A stretch of DNA of 64,000 nucleotides from Ligilactobacillus araffinosus DSM 20653 (GTDB lineage: Bacteria; Bacillota; Bacilli; Lactobacillales; Lactobacillaceae): the NCBI RefSeq assembly GCF_001435375.1, contig NZ_AYYZ01000029.1, positions 70,936 to 134,935 on the forward strand, read 5' to 3'. The notes under the pieces are model-generated. The model was given only the letters and a program-made list of their open reading frames with translations. It had not been told where the DNA came from and ran no database searches. How positions within the stretch are numbered: position 1 is the stretch's first letter; each line of letters starts with the position of its first letter. This document shows, piece by piece, positions 41,855 through 52,447 of this stretch. Both the position numbers and the translations under genes were made by a program.

Positions 41855-44521
41855 ATGAGAGAAATCGATATGTCAACCAAGTACGATCCAAAAGAAGTTG
41901 AACCGGGTCGTTACGAAAAATGGGTTAAAGACGGTGTTTTTAAGCCAAGCGGCGATAAAAAAGCCAAGCCATATTCAATTGTTATTCCGCCACCAAATGT
42001 TACCGGAAAGTTGCATTTAGGTCATGCATGGGACAACACTTTGCAAGATATGCTGATTCGCCAAAAACGGATGCAAGGCTATGATACATTATGGGTTCCA
42101 GGAACCGACCATGCGGGAATTGCAACTCAGGCAAAGGTTGAAGCGCAATTGCGTGAAGAAGGCGTTACCCGTTATGACCTTGGCCGTGAAAAATTTGTTG
42201 AAAAGGTTTGGGATTGGGTTCACGAATACAGTGATATTATCCACAAACAATGGGCTAAGATGGGAATTTCCGTTGATTATGATCGCGAACGGTTTACTTT
42301 AGATGAAGGATTATCAAAGGCCGTTCGAAAAGTCTTTGTTGATTTATACAATAAAGGCTTGATCTACCGTGGCGAATACATCATCAACTGGGATCCGCAA
42401 GCGCGAACCGCCTTATCAGACATTGAAGTTATCCACCAAGATGACGAAGGGGCATTCTATCACGTTAAATATCCGTTTGTTGATGAAGACTACACCTTCA
42501 ACGGCAAACACTACATTGAGATTGCAACGACGCGTCCGGAAACAATGTTTGGGGACGTTGCCGTTGCGGTCAACCCAAGTGATGAACGGTACAAGGAATT
42601 AGTTGGCAAGGAAGTTGTTTTGCCGCTTCAAGGTCGTCACATTCCAATCATTGCTGATCAATACGTTGATCCTGAATTCGGAACTGGAATGGTTAAGATT
42701 ACTCCGGCTCACGATCCGAATGACTTTAAGGTCGGTAACCGGCATAATTTGAAACGCATCAATACCATGAATGAAGATGCAACGATGAATGAAAATGCCG
42801 GCAAGTACGAAGGCCTGGATCGATTTGAAGCTCGGAAAGCAATTGTTAAAGACCTTCAAGATGAAGGTTACATGTTGAAGATCGAACCAATCGTTCACAG
42901 CGTTGGTCACTCAGAACGGACAGGGGTTCAAGTTGAAGCCCGGTTGTCAACACAATGGTTCGTTAAGATGAAGCCGTTAGCTGAAATGGCATTGAAGAAC
43001 CAAAAAGATGGCGAGAAGGTCAATTTTGTTCCAAAACGATTTGAACATACTTGGAATCAGTGGATGGAAAACATTCACGACTGGGTTATCTCACGTCAAT
43101 TATGGTGGGGGCACCGCATTCCAGCATGGTATAACAAGCAAACTGGTGAAACATATGTTGGTATGGAAGCACCTGAAGATGCTGAAAACTGGGAACAAGA
43201 TCCGGATGTCTTAGATACATGGTTCAGTAGTGCATTATGGCCATTTTCAACAATGGGGTGGCCAGATACGGATGCGGAAGACTTCAAGCGTTACTTCCCA
43301 ACAAGCACCTTGGTTACAGGATACGATATCATCTTCTTCTGGGTATCACGAATGATTTTCCAAAGTCTTGAATTTACCGGAAAGGCACCGTTTAAGAACG
43401 TTGTTTTGCATGGCTTGATTCGGGATGAACAAGGCCGAAAGATGAGTAAATCACTTGGAAACGGAATCGATCCAATGGATGTTATTGATAAGTATGGAAC
43501 GGATGCTTTACGGTGGTTCTTAACAACGGGTTCAACTCCAGGGCAAGATATCCGGTTCTCATACCAAAAGATGGATGGCGCATGGAACTTCATCAACAAA
43601 ATTTGGAACGCCAGCCGGTTCGTAATCATGAACCTTGATGAAGATACTAAGGCTGAATTACCGCCAAAAGAAGAGTGGCAATTAGCTGATAAATGGATTA
43701 TCAGCCGGTTGAACGACACGGTCAAAGATGTCATTCACTTCTTTGATACCTTTGAATTTGGTGAAGCTGGTCGGGCAATGTACAACTTTATCTGGAATGA
43801 TTTCTGTGATTGGTACATTGAAATGGCCAAGGAAAACTTAAATGGTTATGATGAAAAGTTAAAGAAGAATACCCAAGCAATCCTTTGCTACGTGCTAGAT
43901 CAAACATTGCGACTCCTTCACCCGGTAATTCCATTTGTAACTGAAAAGATTTGGTTGACAATGCCGCATGAAGGCAAATCAATCGTAGTTGCAAAGTATC
44001 CTGAAGTTCACGCTGAATTTGATGACCAAGATGCTGAACGGCAAATGGAAAACTTGATCGAATTGATCAAGTCTGTTCGGAACAGCCGAGCAGAAGTAAA
44101 TGCACCAATGTCATCAGCAATTGATATTTTAATTAAGACTAAGGATGACGAAACCAAGAAAATCTTTGAAGACAATGTTGATTACATTCAACGCTTCTGT
44201 CATCCAAAGCACTTAGAAATCAATGCGGATGTTGAAGCACCGGCGTTGGCAATGACATCGGTGATCACCGGAGCCGAAGTTTATCTGCCGCTTGCCGATT
44301 TAATTGACTTGAACGAAGAAATTAAACGGCTTCAAGGTGAAGCAGCAAAACTTGAAAAAGAAGTTGCTCGCGGTGAAAAGAAACTTGGCAATGAAAAATT
44401 CGTTGCCAATGCACCAGAAGCAATAGTTGGCAAAGAACGCGAAAAACTTGCAAATTACAAGGAAAAACTTGTATCAACTAGTGATCGAATCAGTCAATTA
44501 CAAGCTGAATTGGATAAATAA
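41855..44521 (+). CDS. valS: Valyl-tRNA synthetase
   Basis: An 888-residue class I synthetase. HIGH-type motif [16 protein letters not shown] near residue 45, the CP1 editing domain (around 190-330), KMSKS in [11 protein letters not shown] near 530, and a C-terminal coiled-coil arm (about 820-888). The start at 41855 ([16 protein letters not shown]) follows AAAGGAA; the frame upstream runs into the T-box terminator and is not coding. Controlled by the T-box leader. Confidence 0.97.
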   Translation: MREIDMSTKYDPKEVEPGRYEKWVKDGVFKPSGDKKAKPYSIVIPPPNVTGKLHLGHAWDNTLQDMLIRQKRMQGYDTLWVPGTDHAGIATQAKVEAQLREEGVTRYDLGREKFVEKVWDWVHEYSDIIHKQWAKMGISVDYDRERFTLDEGLSKAVRKVFVDLYNKGLIYRGEYIINWDPQARTALSDIEVIHQDDEGAFYHVKYPFVDEDYTFNGKHYIEIATTRPETMFGDVAVAVNPSDERYKELVGKEVVLPLQGRHIPIIADQYVDPEFGTGMVKITPAHDPNDFKVGNRHNLKRINTMNEDATMNENAGKYEGLDRFEARKAIVKDLQDEGYMLKIEPIVHSVGHSERTGVQVEARLSTQWFVKMKPLAEMALKNQKDGEKVNFVPKRFEHTWNQWMENIHDWVISRQLWWGHRIPAWYNKQTGETYVGMEAPEDAENWEQDPDVLDTWFSSALWPFSTMGWPDTDAEDFKRYFPTSTLVTGYDIIFFWVSRMIFQSLEFTGKAPFKNVVLHGLIRDEQGRKMSKSLGNGIDPMDVIDKYGTDALRWFLTTGSTPGQDIRFSYQKMDGAWNFINKIWNASRFVIMNLDEDTKAELPPKEEWQLADKWIISRLNDTVKDVIHFFDTFEFGEAGRAMYNFIWNDFCDWYIEMAKENLNGYDEKLKKNTQAILCYVLDQTLRLLHPVIPFVTEKIWLTMPHEGKSIVVAKYPEVHAEFDDQDAERQMENLIELIKSVRNSRAEVNAPMSSAIDILIKTKDDETKKIFEDNVDYIQRFCHPKHLEINADVEAPALAMTSVITGAEVYLPLADLIDLNEEIKRLQGEAAKLEKEVARGEKKLGNEKFVANAPEAIVGKEREKLANYKEKLVSTSDRISQLQAELDK

Positions 44522-44526
44522 TTTAG

Positions 44527-44558
44527 AAGAGAAGATTGAAGTTCAATCTTCTCTTTTT
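44527..44558 (+). terminator. Terminator of valS
   Basis: AAGAGAAGATTGAA pairs with TTCAATCTTCTCTT, then T-run. Confidence 0.85.
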
Positions 44559-44595
44559 ATATAATGAAGGAAATGATACAAGAAGGGGATTTAGC

Positions 44596-45924
44596 GTGAA
44601 ACAATTAACTTATCAGGATGCTTTGGCGTTTATTCACGGACGCACGAAATTTAAAAAGATTCCGACGCTTGATCGAATGCGCGATTTTTGCAAGCGGCTA
44701 GGTGATCCGCAGCAAAAGCTTAAAATGATTCATGTAACGGGGACTAATGGAAAAGGGTCGACAACGGCCTATATTCGACAGATTTTAATTGAAAACGGAT
44801 TTAAAGTCGGTTCGTTTACCTCACCATTCATTATTAAGTTCAATGATCGCATCTGTATTAATGGTGAAATGATATCGGATAATGATTTAGTGCAAATGGT
44901 AAGTGAAATTCAGCCGATTGTTGCGCAAATGGATGAAGATTGGGCCGATCGTGGCGGAGGTCCGACTGAATTTGAAATCGACACGGCAATTATGTTTAAG
45001 TATTTTGCAGAACAGCAGGTTGATTACGCGGTAATTGAAGTGGGGTTAGGTGGAACATATGATTCAACCAATGTTATTCAGCCATTGGTATCGGTTATCA
45101 CTGGAGTAGCGAAGGACCATTTAAAATATCTTGGCCCGACATTAAAAGATGTCGCGCGAAACAAAGCGGGAATAATCAAGCCAGATACACCAGTCGTGGT
45201 TGCCGATTTACCTCAGGATTTTTTGGCAATCATTACGGAAAAAGCGCAGCGGATGAACGCTTCCATATATAAAATTAATGCCCAAATCAAAACGACGTTG
45301 CTTCCGAATAATGGATGGGGTGAGAATTTTGATTATGATTTTAGCGAAGTCCATTTGAAAAATGTTCACCTTGAAATGATGGGGGATTATCAGGTGGCAA
45401 ATGCGGCTTTGGCAATTACGGCAGTTGAGTTGCTTGCTGAAAAAGAGCATTGGAATCTGCAAGGTGCGGATGTCAAGCACGCCCTTACCCAAACGAAGTG
45501 GCCGGGAAGATTTGAACGTGTAAACGAATCGCCATTGGTCATCTTAGATGGAGCACATAATATTCAGGCAGTCAAAAAGCTCGCAAAATTATTAAAGGAA
45601 CGTTTCCATGATCGTCAAATCCACATTATTACTTCAATTTTAGCTGATAAGCAACCGAAAGAGATGCTGACAGAACTGTTAAAACTTTCAAACATTGATG
45701 TTACGATAACGCGGTTTAATAGCCCGCGGCCGGTAATCGATCCACAAAAAATTAAAGAAGAATTTCCAAAAGTGAATGTTGCCGCTCAGTGGCAACGAGC
45801 CCTAGTTAATACAGTTCAAACGATGGATGAAGATGACGTTTTACTCTTTACGGGATCCCTTTACTTTATTTCAGAAGTGCGTCATTATTTTGTAAATGAT
45901 AAGGAGAATGCAAATGAAAATTGA
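44596..45924 (+). CDS. folC: Bifunctional folylpolyglutamate / dihydrofolate synthase
   Basis: A 442-residue Mur-ligase-fold enzyme adding glutamate to folates. ATP-binding motif HVTGTNGKGSTTAYI near residue 50, ILDGAHN near 315, YAVIEVGLGGTYDSTN near 145. The start is GTG 44596 after AAGGGGA; the longer upstream frame passes through the valS terminator. It overlaps the next gene by 11 bp. Confidence 0.93.
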   Translation: MKQLTYQDALAFIHGRTKFKKIPTLDRMRDFCKRLGDPQQKLKMIHVTGTNGKGSTTAYIRQILIENGFKVGSFTSPFIIKFNDRICINGEMISDNDLVQMVSEIQPIVAQMDEDWADRGGGPTEFEIDTAIMFKYFAEQQVDYAVIEVGLGGTYDSTNVIQPLVSVITGVAKDHLKYLGPTLKDVARNKAGIIKPDTPVVVADLPQDFLAIITEKAQRMNASIYKINAQIKTTLLPNNGWGENFDYDFSEVHLKNVHLEMMGDYQVANAALAITAVELLAEKEHWNLQGADVKHALTQTKWPGRFERVNESPLVILDGAHNIQAVKKLAKLLKERFHDRQIHIITSILADKQPKEMLTELLKLSNIDVTITRFNSPRPVIDPQKIKEEFPKVNVAAQWQRALVNTVQTMDEDDVLLFTGSLYFISEVRHYFVNDKENANEN

Positions 45925-46567
45925 TGCAATGATTTTTGATATGGATGGGGTCGTATACGACTCTGAAAAAATGTATTTTGCAGCTGATCAAAAAGCAGCT
46001 CAAAAATTAGGATTTGAATTTACATTTGATTATTACAAACAGTTTATTGGCGGCGGTTACGATTTAATGTATAACCAAATGGTTGCCGATTACGGCGATC
46101 CGGAATTGATCAAACGTTTTTTGGAATTAAGCCGGGATGAAATCCTTCCGGTTGTAAAAGAGGGAATGTTGAATTTTAAACCGGGCTTTTTAGATTTAGC
46201 CAGATATTTAGAAGACCATCATATTCCATATGGGCTGGCTTCAAGCAACTATCGGGAAGATATTGATTTTTATCTTAAGGAAACAAATTTTGAAAACCGG
46301 TTTGATTTTATTGTTTCAGCTAACGATGTTCAGAAGGCGAAACCTTCACCGGCAATTTTCTTAAAAGCATGGGAAAAAGCTGGCCGGCCAGATAAAGAAA
46401 AAACGATTATTATTGAGGATTCAACCAACGGGATCAAGGCAGCTAATCAGGCCGAGATTCCAGTAATTATGGTGCCGGACTATATTCAACCTGAAGAATT
46501 TGAACGCAAACACACGTTAACAATTCAACCAGACTTAGATGCAGTAATTGATTTTATTAAAGATTAA
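45914..46567 (+). CDS. HAD superfamily hydrolase (beta-phosphoglucomutase-like)
   Basis: A 217-residue HAD subfamily IA protein: nucleophile motif FDMDGVVYDSE at residues 8-18, SSNYREDI in the middle, KAKPSPAIF with the conserved Lys near 140, and IIEDSTNGIKAA with the acidic metal ligands. Phosphatase or phosphomutase on a small sugar phosphate is likely; substrate unknown. The ATG at 45914 has AAGGAGA 6 nt upstream, inside the end of folC. Confidence 0.88.
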   Translation: MKIDAMIFDMDGVVYDSEKMYFAADQKAAQKLGFEFTFDYYKQFIGGGYDLMYNQMVADYGDPELIKRFLELSRDEILPVVKEGMLNFKPGFLDLARYLEDHHIPYGLASSNYREDIDFYLKETNFENRFDFIVSANDVQKAKPSPAIFLKAWEKAGRPDKEKTIIIEDSTNGIKAANQAEIPVIMVPDYIQPEEFERKHTLTIQPDLDAVIDFIKD

Positions 46568-46568
46568 A

Positions 46569-46608
46569 AGACACCTCCATTTGCGAATTTGTAAGTGGAG
46601 GTGTTTTT
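46569..46608 (+). terminator. Terminator-like hairpin whose 3' arm carries the radC ribosome binding site
   Basis: ACACCTCCA (46571-46579) pairs with TGGAGGTGT (46596-46604), then T5. The 3' arm contains GGAGGTG, 7 nt before the radC ATG, so the hairpin can both end the upstream transcript and hide the binding site. Confidence 0.75.
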
Positions 46609-46610
46609 GA

Positions 46611-47282
46611 ATGTCATTAATCAATCAATTTCAAGCTGATTGTTTAGAAAAGCAGGTTAAACGTTACGGGACAGCCCAGCTGAGTGACCGGGAGCTATTG
46701 GGACTCTTGCTTTCGCAATTTTGTTCTGCACGGGCGGTTTCGCAACTGACAGACCAATTTTTTGCTGAAAATTTTGATTTGACGCATGTTAGTTATTTAA
46801 CCGCAATGGATTGGGAAAGATACTTTAATAACCAAACGAAAGCGGTCAGAATGCAAGTGATCTGCGAATTTGTGAAACGTTGCCGGCAAAATCCACCACT
46901 TGTTTTAGGCCAAGTTGGTTCCAGTCAAATGATTGGAAACCATTTGATTGAAAAATTGAAATTTAACCGGCAAGAAGTTCTTTATGGAGTACTGTTGGAT
47001 ACGAAAAATCAAATTATTCACGAGAAGGAAATTTTTAAAGGAACGCTTGATAGCGCCACGGTTCATCCACGCGAAATTTTTCAGTTGGCAATTCAATTTA
47101 CAGCGGCGCGAATCATTATTGCGCATAACCATCCGAGTGGAAAACCGGAACCATCAAAAAACGACCAGTTACTAACTGATCGTTTAGTGAAGTGCGGTGA
47201 GCTTTTAGGAATCGAATTGCTCGATCACATTATTATTGGTAAAAATAATTATTTTAGCTTTCGGGAAGCTCAATTAATTTAA
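46611..47282 (+). CDS. radC: JAB/MPN domain protein RadC
   Basis: A 223-residue RadC: N-terminal helix-hairpin-helix-like part (LSDRELLGLLLS) and a C-terminal JAB1/MPN metalloprotease-like domain with AHNHPSGKPEPSKND, the HxH(x)nSxxD zinc motif, near residue 175. Role unclear despite the name (not required for DNA repair in Bacillus). Upstream of mreBCD as usual, but here separated by two inserted genes. It ends 4 bp inside the convergent permease gene. Confidence 0.92.
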   Translation: MSLINQFQADCLEKQVKRYGTAQLSDRELLGLLLSQFCSARAVSQLTDQFFAENFDLTHVSYLTAMDWERYFNNQTKAVRMQVICEFVKRCRQNPPLVLGQVGSSQMIGNHLIEKLKFNRQEVLYGVLLDTKNQIIHEKEIFKGTLDSATVHPREIFQLAIQFTAARIIIAHNHPSGKPEPSKNDQLLTDRLVKCGELLGIELLDHIIIGKNNYFSFREAQLI

Positions 47283-48007
47283 AGGATTCCTTTAATCAGA
47301 TTGTATGTTCCTGCAAGTAACATGACGATGTAAGCAATTTTACGAACGGTTTTCATCGAAATACGTTGTAAAATTTTAGTTCCAACAAAAGTGCCAATTA
47401 AGCAACCAATGATTCCGAAAAGGGCAAGCATGCCAATTTTTAAAGAAAGATGGATGCAAAGAATGTCCTCGGTTACCATCGCGATCGAAGTTAAAAAGAA
47501 AAAAGTTTGAATCGTCGCTTGGTATGTAACCGGGTCATCAATGACGGAATCGTAGTAAGCAACCATTGGCGGGCCGCCAACCGCAAACATTCCGCCGGTA
47601 AACCCGCTGACTGCACCGACGCCGAGTTCAGCCCAAATATTTTTCTTTAGTCGAACTTTTGGCGCAATTAAAATTAAGTAAATTGCGAGGATCCAAAGAA
47701 AAATTCCAAGCAGAATCGCCATTGTTTTTGATGAGAAGCCAACCATCAGATGGATTCCAAGATATGAAGTAAAGAATGAGATAATGGCGGGGGCAATGAT
47801 CAATTGCCATTGAATCTTTTTAAAATATTTAATAATAATTGAGATCTGTAAAAACATACATGTGATTATTGAAATAAAAGTTGCATAACGATAGGCAACA
47901 ATCATTGAAACGAGCGGAACAAAGAGAGAACCAAATCCAAAACCACCAGTTGTTTGAATAATTGCTGCACAAAATCCGATAAGCGTGATGAAAATAATGC
48001 TGGTCAT
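47279..48007 (-). CDS. TauE/SafE (TSUP) family membrane permease
   Basis: A 242-residue protein with seven or eight predicted segments and the TSUP repeat pattern: QTTGGFGFGSLFVP near residue 20 and GAVSGFTGGMFAVGGPPMV near 130. Members export sulfite, sulfoacetate or similar anions. A good AAAGGAGAA binding site precedes the start on the minus strand. It is inserted, in opposite orientation, between radC and mreB. A decayed relative lies at 29.8 kb. Confidence 0.88.
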   Translation of the reverse strand: MTSIIFITLIGFCAAIIQTTGGFGFGSLFVPLVSMIVAYRYATFISIITCMFLQISIIIKYFKKIQWQLIIAPAIISFFTSYLGIHLMVGFSSKTMAILLGIFLWILAIYLILIAPKVRLKKNIWAELGVGAVSGFTGGMFAVGGPPMVAYYDSVIDDPVTYQATIQTFFFLTSIAMVTEDILCIHLSLKIGMLALFGIIGCLIGTFVGTKILQRISMKTVRKIAYIVMLLAGTYNLIKGIL

Positions 48008-48112
48008 TTGTTTTCTCCTTTAAGATGATGCTTCCATTATATCATTAACCATTTCTTGTTTATCAAAATTTGATATGATAGAATTTTGTTGCGTAAAGAA
48101 AGAAGGGCAATC

Positions 48113-48334
48113 ATGTTAACGGGAACAGTTCATCAATTTAATAAACAAAAAGGATATGGGTTTATTACCCCGGATGATCACGGAAGGGACTTATTTGTTC
48201 ATTTTTCAGCGATTGTTACCCCGGGATTTAAGACCCTTGATGAAGGACAACGGGTTCGGTTTGTTGAAATTGAAGGTAAACGCGGAATGCAAGCTGTCGA
48301 AGTTGAACCGTTGAATAGGGAACCCAACGATTGA
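48113..48334 (+). CDS. Cold-shock-domain protein
   Basis: A 73-residue CspA-like protein: [20 protein letters not shown] carries RNP1 (KGYGFI), then DLFVHFSAI carries RNP2. OB-fold single-strand nucleic acid binding; acts as RNA chaperone. The ATG at 48113 follows AAGAAGGGC; the upstream frame is not supported. It differs from the main CspA of lactobacilli by an extra acidic tail. Confidence 0.87.
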   Translation: MLTGTVHQFNKQKGYGFITPDDHGRDLFVHFSAIVTPGFKTLDEGQRVRFVEIEGKRGMQAVEVEPLNREPND

Positions 48335-48414
48335 TTTTAGTGCTATTTAATTAATTTTAACTGTGGTATAATTTTACTAAATATTAAATTAAGCGGACGA
48401 AGGGATGAGAAAGA

Positions 48415-49416
48415 GTGTTCGGATTTGGTGCAAGAAATATCGGGATCGACCTTGGAACAGCGAACACAATTGTTTTTTCAGAAGGAAAGGGCATTGTATT
48501 ACGTGAACCATCAGTGGTTGCAAAGAACACAAAGACAGACGAAATCGTTTCGGTTGGCTCAGAAGCACGAGCAATGATTGGAAGAACGCCAGCAAGCATT
48601 GTTGCGATTCGCCCAATGAAAGATGGGGTAATTGCCGACTATGATACGACGGTTTCAATGATGAAATATTACATTGATAAGTCACTTGAGCCTCATTCAG
48701 GACGGCCAGACGTAATGGTTTGTGTGCCAAGTGGAGTAACCGAGGTTGAAAAGCGGGCCGTGATTGATGCAACTAAAGTCGCAGGAGCAAAGGATGCATA
48801 TGTAATTGAAGAACCGTTTGCGGCTGCAATCGGTGCCGGTCTTCCCGTAATGGATCCAACCGGAAGTATGGTTGTTGATATCGGTGGGGGAACAACAGAT
48901 GTTGCAACGATTTCGTTAGGCGGAATCGTATCGAGCCGTTCAATTCGAATGGCAGGTGATAAACTCGATGAAGCGATCACAGCATATGTGCGGCAACATT
49001 ACAATTTGTTGATTGGTGAACGGACAGCAGAACAATTGAAGATCGACGTTGCTTCAGCTTCAGTTGAAGCTGCGAAAGAATTAGATAGTCAAAGCGTTCG
49101 GGGCCGTGATTTGATCAGTGGATTGCCACAAACGGTCGAAATCAAGCCAGAAGATGTTGCGAAGGCGATTCAAGAGGTTGTTCAAGCAATTATTACAGCA
49201 ATCAAAGAAACATTGGAAGAAACTTCTCCTGAAATTGCTGCCGATGTTATTGATCACGGAATTGTGTTAACTGGTGGCGGAGCACAATTAAGACATTTAC
49301 CAGAAGTTATTTCAGAAGCAACGAAGGTTCCAGTATTTGTTGCCTCAGAACCACTTGATTGTGTTGCCATTGGTACGGGTGAATCATTAAAGAATATTGA
49401 TGTGATGAAGAAATAA
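48415..49416 (+). CDS. mreB: Rod-shape-determining actin homologue MreB
   Basis: A 333-residue actin-fold ATPase: [12 protein letters not shown] phosphate 1 motif, [14 protein letters not shown] phosphate 2 near residue 160, [10 protein letters not shown] adenosine motif near 285. It organises lateral wall synthesis. Starts at GTG 48415 with GAAGGGATGAG upstream. First gene of mreBCD-minCD; a hairpin lies before mreC. Confidence 0.97.
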   Translation: MFGFGARNIGIDLGTANTIVFSEGKGIVLREPSVVAKNTKTDEIVSVGSEARAMIGRTPASIVAIRPMKDGVIADYDTTVSMMKYYIDKSLEPHSGRPDVMVCVPSGVTEVEKRAVIDATKVAGAKDAYVIEEPFAAAIGAGLPVMDPTGSMVVDIGGGTTDVATISLGGIVSSRSIRMAGDKLDEAITAYVRQHYNLLIGERTAEQLKIDVASASVEAAKELDSQSVRGRDLISGLPQTVEIKPEDVAKAIQEVVQAIITAIKETLEETSPEIAADVIDHGIVLTGGGAQLRHLPEVISEATKVPVFVASEPLDCVAIGTGESLKNIDVMKK

Positions 49417-49427
49417 CATGGCAATTA

Positions 49428-49465
49428 AAAATCGTATCATCTCGGTTTAAAATGATACGGTTTTT
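49428..49465 (+). terminator. Hairpin between mreB and mreC (possible partial terminator)
   Basis: AAATCGTATCAT pairs with ATGATACGGTTTT (one wobble), followed by T-rich sequence. Within an operon it may reduce mreC expression relative to mreB. Confidence 0.7.
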
Positions 49466-49484
49466 ATTTTGAGGAGGATTTTAA

Positions 49485-50336
49485 ATGCAAAAACCATTTT
49501 TCAATAAGAAACTTGTCGTTACAATGGTATCGTTAATTATCGCGTTCTTATTGATTGCATTTTCGATTTTTGTCCGGAATGATCGTTCGACACCTTCCTT
49601 TATTCAAAATATTGGAAACAGTGCCGCTGGAATTGTTGATAAGGTTGTAAATGCTCCAGTTGAGGGGATTTCACGGGTGACCGGATCTGTTTCGAACTTA
49701 ACTGATACATATCAAGAAAATGCGCAACTGAAGAAAAAATTAGACTCAATGAATGCCCTTCAAGTTGAAAATGAAACTTTAAAGCAAGAAAATAAGCAAT
49801 TAAAACAACAATTATCATTGAATAAGAGTTTGACATCATATAATGATATTTCAGCCTATGTTATTTCGCGTTCACCTTCAACCTGGCAAAATCAAATTGT
49901 AATCAGTAAAGGATCGAATGCAGGAATTACAAAGGGTTCAGCTGTTGTGTCAGATAAAGGCCTGATTGGCCGGGTAATGGAAGTTAATAAAAATAACAGT
50001 AAAGTCGAATTGGTAACGACCCAGGATGACGCAGCTGATCGGTTTGCCGTTCAATTGATTGATAATAACGGTCAGACTGTAAACGGTTTGATCACGGGTT
50101 ACGATACAGATACAAACTTATTAGTCATGGGACAGATTACCTCAAAGGAAAATATAAAAAAAGGAGCCCAAGTAATTACTTCTGGTTTAGGCGGAACTAC
50201 ACCCAAAGGATTATTTGTTGGGACAGTTGAAAAGGTCGTTAACCAACAAGCAGGACTTCCAACTAAGATTTACATTAAGCCGGCAGCTGATATGACAAAC
50301 TTAAACGTTGTAACGGTTGCTAAACGGCAAGATTAG
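49485..50336 (+). CDS. mreC: Rod-shape-determining protein MreC
   Basis: A 283-residue protein with one N-terminal membrane segment (about 10-28), a coiled coil (about 70-105, NAQLKKKLDSMNALQVENE) and an extracytoplasmic beta domain. It links MreB to the wall machinery. GAGGAGG precedes the ATG. Next gene mreD starts 9 bp later. Confidence 0.95.
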   Translation: MQKPFFNKKLVVTMVSLIIAFLLIAFSIFVRNDRSTPSFIQNIGNSAAGIVDKVVNAPVEGISRVTGSVSNLTDTYQENAQLKKKLDSMNALQVENETLKQENKQLKQQLSLNKSLTSYNDISAYVISRSPSTWQNQIVISKGSNAGITKGSAVVSDKGLIGRVMEVNKNNSKVELVTTQDDAADRFAVQLIDNNGQTVNGLITGYDTDTNLLVMGQITSKENIKKGAQVITSGLGGTTPKGLFVGTVEKVVNQQAGLPTKIYIKPAADMTNLNVVTVAKRQD

Positions 50337-50345
50337 AGGTGCACT

Positions 50346-50858
50346 ATGCGAATTCCTAAAATGAGATATATCTTTCCGCTTGGATTGATTCTTGCAATTT
50401 TTTTGGATGGAACGTTAACGCACGTTTGGTCAGGATGGATGATTACCCCAACAACGTTTGTTGAATGTCGGACAGTTTTTCTGTGGATTTTTATAGCTGT
50501 TTGTTTTGGCGAAGTTGATCATATCATTCCATGGGCAATTTTTGCAGGCTTGATGTACGACATGTTCTATACCGGTATAATCGGGGTCTTTTTGATTCTT
50601 TTTCCATTGATGATTTATATTACGCGGTGGATCATGCAATACTTTGAGCCTTCATTTATTGTATTGCTGTTAATTTATTTGATTGATATTACTGTTTTAA
50701 CGGCTCTTTCATATGGAATGAATTTGATTGTTGGCCAAACGTCAGTGTCAGTCGTTAATTTTATCGGAAGGACTTTAGGACCGACGTTGGCTTTTAACTT
50801 AGCATTGTACGTGGTTTTATATTATCCACTTAAAAGACTTTTTCTCAAATATTCATAG
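50346..50858 (+). CDS. mreD: Rod-shape-determining protein MreD
   Basis: A 170-residue membrane protein with five predicted segments, fitting MreD in size and place. It partners MreC at the elongation complex. AGAGGTG just upstream overlaps the end of mreC. Confidence 0.93.
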   Translation: MRIPKMRYIFPLGLILAIFLDGTLTHVWSGWMITPTTFVECRTVFLWIFIAVCFGEVDHIIPWAIFAGLMYDMFYTGIIGVFLILFPLMIYITRWIMQYFEPSFIVLLLIYLIDITVLTALSYGMNLIVGQTSVSVVNFIGRTLGPTLAFNLALYVVLYYPLKRLFLKYS

Positions 50859-50879
50859 TAATTAAAAGAGGTGAGCGAC

Positions 50880-51557
50880 TTGGCAAACGAAGCAATTTCA
50901 CTTAAAGGACATAAAGATGGATATGAGATCGTTCTTCGAAGTGCTGCAAAGTTCAGTGACATTGAGCAGGAACTTAAACAACTGTTAGATCATCTTTATA
51001 AAGATAATTCCAAGTTTGACGCTGATCAGGTCGATTTTAAGATTCAAACGGGCAACTGGTTATTGTCAGCGGATGAAAAAAAGAAAATTGAAGATATTTT
51101 TGCAAACTACCCGTTATTTTCAATTCACCGGATTAAGGCTGATGTTATTTTGAAAGATGACGCGGCAGCAATTATTGAAAAGAATATGATTCATGCGAAT
51201 GCGGATATTATTCGAAACGGACAGATTAAAACAATTGATGGGGACGTGCTCTTTATGGGAACGGTCCATGAAGGTGGAATCCTTCAAGCAACTGGAAATG
51301 TTTATCTTTTAGGAAAGGCTGAAGGAATCGTTTCGGCCGGCTTTCCAGATAACAATTCAGCGGTAATTGTTGGGGATGTTACCCATGCTCAACAGGTTCG
51401 AATTGCCGATCTAGTTACGATTTTTGATGATGAAGTGCAGCCAGATGAGTCAAAGCCAGTCGTTTTTGTAAATGATTTACATAAGCTTGCATATTTGAGG
51501 ATGGATGAATTAAAGAAATTAAGGCCTAAGATTTATGCCAAGTTTGGAGGATTTTAA
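50880..51557 (+). CDS. minC: Septum site-determining protein MinC
   Basis: A 225-residue MinC: N-terminal FtsZ-inhibiting domain and a C-terminal beta-helix dimerisation domain (HANADIIRNGQIKTIDGDVL, then GSVHEG-like GTVHEGGILQATGNVY). The start TTG 50880 is preferred because AGAGGTGA lies 5 nt upstream; GTG 50871 is inside that site. Acts with MinD to block polar septa. Confidence 0.93.
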   Translation: MANEAISLKGHKDGYEIVLRSAAKFSDIEQELKQLLDHLYKDNSKFDADQVDFKIQTGNWLLSADEKKKIEDIFANYPLFSIHRIKADVILKDDAAAIIEKNMIHANADIIRNGQIKTIDGDVLFMGTVHEGGILQATGNVYLLGKAEGIVSAGFPDNNSAVIVGDVTHAQQVRIADLVTIFDDEVQPDESKPVVFVNDLHKLAYLRMDELKKLRPKIYAKFGGF

Positions 51558-51559
51558 TT

Positions 51560-52366
51560 ATGGGAAAATCAATTGTAATTACTTCAGGAAAGGGCGGAGT
51601 AGGGAAAACAACAACCTCTGCTAACCTGGGAACAGCTTTGGCATTAATGGATAAAAAAGTTTGTTTGATTGACCTTGATATTGGGTTACGGAACCTTGAC
51701 GTTGTGTTGGGACTTGATAACCGAATTATCTATGACATTGTCGATGTTGCACAAGGACGAGCAAAGTTACACCAAGCATTAATTAAAGATAAACGCTTTG
51801 ACGATAAGCTTTTCCTTCTTCCGGCTGCTCAAAACACAGATAAAAGTGCACTTGAACCTGAAGAAGTGAAGAAGATCGTTGAAGAATTACGTCCAGACTT
51901 CGATTATATTTTGCTTGATTGTCCAGCAGGAATTGAACAAGGATTTATGAACGCTGTTGCCGGTGCAGATCAAGCGATTGTTGTTTCAACGCCAGAAATA
52001 TCATCTGTTCGCGATGCTGACCGGGTTGTCGGCTTATTAGAACAAAAGGACTTAAAGGAAGCGCCGATGCTAATCATTAACCGAATCAAAAAACATATGG
52101 TCAATGACGGCGATATGATGGATGTTGATGAGATTACGCGTCATTTGTCAATCAAATTGTTAGGAATCGTCTTTGATGATGAAGACGTAATCAGTTCATC
52201 AAATAAGGGTGAACCAGTGGTGTTAAACGAAAAAAGTGCTGCGGGACAGGGATACCGCAACATTGCCCGGCGACTTGAAGGTGAAACGGTTCCGTTAATG
52301 TCCCTTAAAGAACAGAAGAAAAAAGGACTCTTTGAGAAAGTTACAGAATGGTTTAAGAGAAAATAA
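51560..52366 (+). CDS. minD: Septum site-determining ATPase MinD
   Basis: A 268-residue deviant Walker A ATPase (GKGGVGKTTTSAN at residues 10-20), switch motif LLDCPAGIE near 120, and a C-terminal amphipathic membrane-targeting helix ending FEKVTEWFKRK. Membrane-bound MinD recruits MinC. It starts 3 bp after minC. No MinE is present, as expected in a firmicute using DivIVA. Confidence 0.97.
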   Translation: MGKSIVITSGKGGVGKTTTSANLGTALALMDKKVCLIDLDIGLRNLDVVLGLDNRIIYDIVDVAQGRAKLHQALIKDKRFDDKLFLLPAAQNTDKSALEPEEVKKIVEELRPDFDYILLDCPAGIEQGFMNAVAGADQAIVVSTPEISSVRDADRVVGLLEQKDLKEAPMLIINRIKKHMVNDGDMMDVDEITRHLSIKLLGIVFDDEDVISSSNKGEPVVLNEKSAAGQGYRNIARRLEGETVPLMSLKEQKKKGLFEKVTEWFKRK

Positions 52367-52378
52367 ATTTGATTTAAA

Positions 52379-52416
52379 GGGCATTTGGAGTAGATCAAAT
52401 CTAAATGTTCTTTTTT
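52379..52416 (+). terminator. Terminator of the mre-min operon
   Basis: GGGCATTTGGA pairs with TCTAAATGTTC (wobble pairs), then T6. Confidence 0.75.
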
Positions 52417-52447
52417 ATTTTAATTTTTGAGAAAGAGAGAATGAGAA

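Noticed and set aside
44536-44595. N-terminal extension of FolC
   Set aside because: It runs through the valS terminator; GTG 44596 has AAGGGGA upstream and gives the normal length.
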